From NCBI GenBank assembly GCA_023014485.1, contig JAJOZX010005623.1, positions 131,501 through 195,500 of the forward strand: 64,000 nucleotides of DNA, in the 5' to 3' direction. Under the pieces are notes generated by a model. That model was not told where the DNA came from, ran no database searches, and was given only the letters and a program-made list of their open reading frames with translations. Both the position numbers and the translations under genes were made by a program. Each line of letters begins with the position of its first letter. Within the stretch, counting starts at the first letter, position 1. Shown piece after piece: positions 63,294-64,000 of the stretch. The DNA comes from Bathynomus jamesi. Taxonomy: Eukaryota > Arthropoda > Malacostraca > Isopoda > Cirolanidae.

Positions 63294-64000
63294 TCAAAAG
63301 TGGCTAGATTTAGTTATTAAGTTCACACCCCGTTCAACGCTTTGGCTGTGACATGGAAAATCTAGTATTTCTAGAGGTTTAGTTCTAATCTGAAGCAATT
63401 GCTCATTGGTAAAATTACTTAGCAAAGGTGAAGGAGTGATTATCTGCTCAGTCCAATTAATCAAATCAATATAATCATTTGCTAGAAAATTTATAGATCT
63501 TGGTAGCTCAAAATTTCTGGCTCCTGAAAACCCAGTTCTGGAAAGAATTATCTTTTGAATTGCTAGCTCTCTAATATGTAATCGTTCGTCAGAAACCATT
63601 GACAGGAGTATATTTTCAGGATTAGCGAAGTAGTCGTTGTTTTTCATGACCGGCTCAATAATTTTCTTGAATTTACATCTAAATTTCGAAGAAGAATTGT
63701 CATAAACCAAAAATTTCGCGCACCCTCAGTGGATTTTGGCTGTGATTTTATTTTGAAACCACGCAGGGGCATAAAAATTGATGACAAATATGACAAGATT
63801 TTTAGGTTAGTATCATGATTTGATGTAGAAATGTATAGGCGGAGAACCCTATTAGCCAAAGTCAGCCACCTGGCGTGATTTAGTCGTCCTGGAGATCTTA
63901 CAGCGAGACCCTCAGAAACATTTCCTGTTTGTATTGCATGACACATTTCGTACAAGTATTTTGGTCACTACTCAAATCTTTTACAATATTAGGAGGTATT
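63294..64000 (-). pseudogene. Unnamed repeat-protein gene, C-terminal part, runs off the window
   Basis: The frame is open from the window edge (DLSSDQKYLYEMCHAIQTGN) through SPGRLNHARWLTLANRVLRL, PLRGFKIKSQPK and STEGARNFWFMTIL to 63644. A frameshift near 63700 leads into 63710-63294: NPENILLSMVSDERLHIREL, NFLANDYIDLINWTE and ILDFPCHSQSVERGVNLITK. I know similar proteins as multi-copy, function-unknown families in arthropods, usually ending FPCHTQAVER. RLNHARWLT recalls the R-W motif of hAT-type transposases but that is a guess. One frameshift in ~230 codons means fairly recent decay. Confidence 0.65.

Overview
The window looks like nuclear genomic DNA from an arthropod. It is AT-rich and full of simple repeats: (AT)n, (CT)n, (ATT)n and (CA)n. 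Short TTAGG/TAACC telomere-like tracts occur inside repeats, and the transposon families present are ones I know from arthropod genomes (ZBED/ZMYM-type hAT, DD34D mariner, CR1-, jockey- and RTE-like LINEs, Penelope, Merlin, Helitron). A crustacean or chelicerate would fit, but nothing fixes the species. I found no convincing host gene, rRNA, CRISPR array or operon. Almost every protein-like reading frame is a broken transposon gene.

Layout. 0-6 kb: decayed hAT gene, an inverted-repeat element with a Tc1-like helix-turn-helix, and an internally deleted CR1-like LINE. 6-9 kb: nested tRNA-derived SINEs, a hairpin, a MITE. 9-11.4 kb: an almost whole intron-bearing gene of an unnamed repeat family (CYVCG ... 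HIKLGL) lying between short inverted repeats. 11.8-15.5 kb: MITEs, a hAT element with near-matching 8-bp target duplications, LINE scraps. 15.7-18.7 kb: a LINE split by a Merlin (ISXO2-type) insertion and a hAT MITE. 19-21 kb: two long palindromes with a shared TTAGG-rich core, and a SINE inside a 90-bp-arm hairpin. 21-28 kb: mariner, then a near full-length CR1-like LINE whose endonuclease region is tandemly duplicated. 28-30 kb: two oppositely oriented Penelope fragments, one with a hammerhead-like motif. 30-33 kb: two mariner-type elements with clear ends.

33.4-38.1 kb: a 4.66-kb hAT with identical 8-bp target duplications (GTTTAGAT), containing a second copy of the CYVCG-HIKLGL family on the opposite strand. 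40-46 kb: a deleted element with ~155-bp inverted repeats, several LINE fragments, a third palindrome. 47-48 kb: a Tc1/mariner-type element with perfect ends whose transposase is spoiled by only two stops. 49-52.4 kb: hAT MITEs and a non-autonomous Helitron carrying the palindrome core. 53.8-57 kb: a second hairpin SINE and an RTE-like LINE with an 18-bp target duplication. 59.5 kb: a hAT MITE with perfect target duplication. 60.7-62.9 kb: hairpins in (AT)n and a mariner scrap. 63.3-64 kb: a second unnamed repeat protein running off the window.

The themes most worth attention: (1) palindromes that share a core but have different, still self-complementary, outer arms at each locus; (2) SINEs built into hairpins whose arms differ between loci; (3) repeated association of elements with (AT)n tracts; (4) the CYVCG-HIKLGL family, whose two copies here share downstream sequence and inverted ends and so behave like an unclassified DNA transposon. 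Alignments were done by eye, so boundaries and percentages are approximate.
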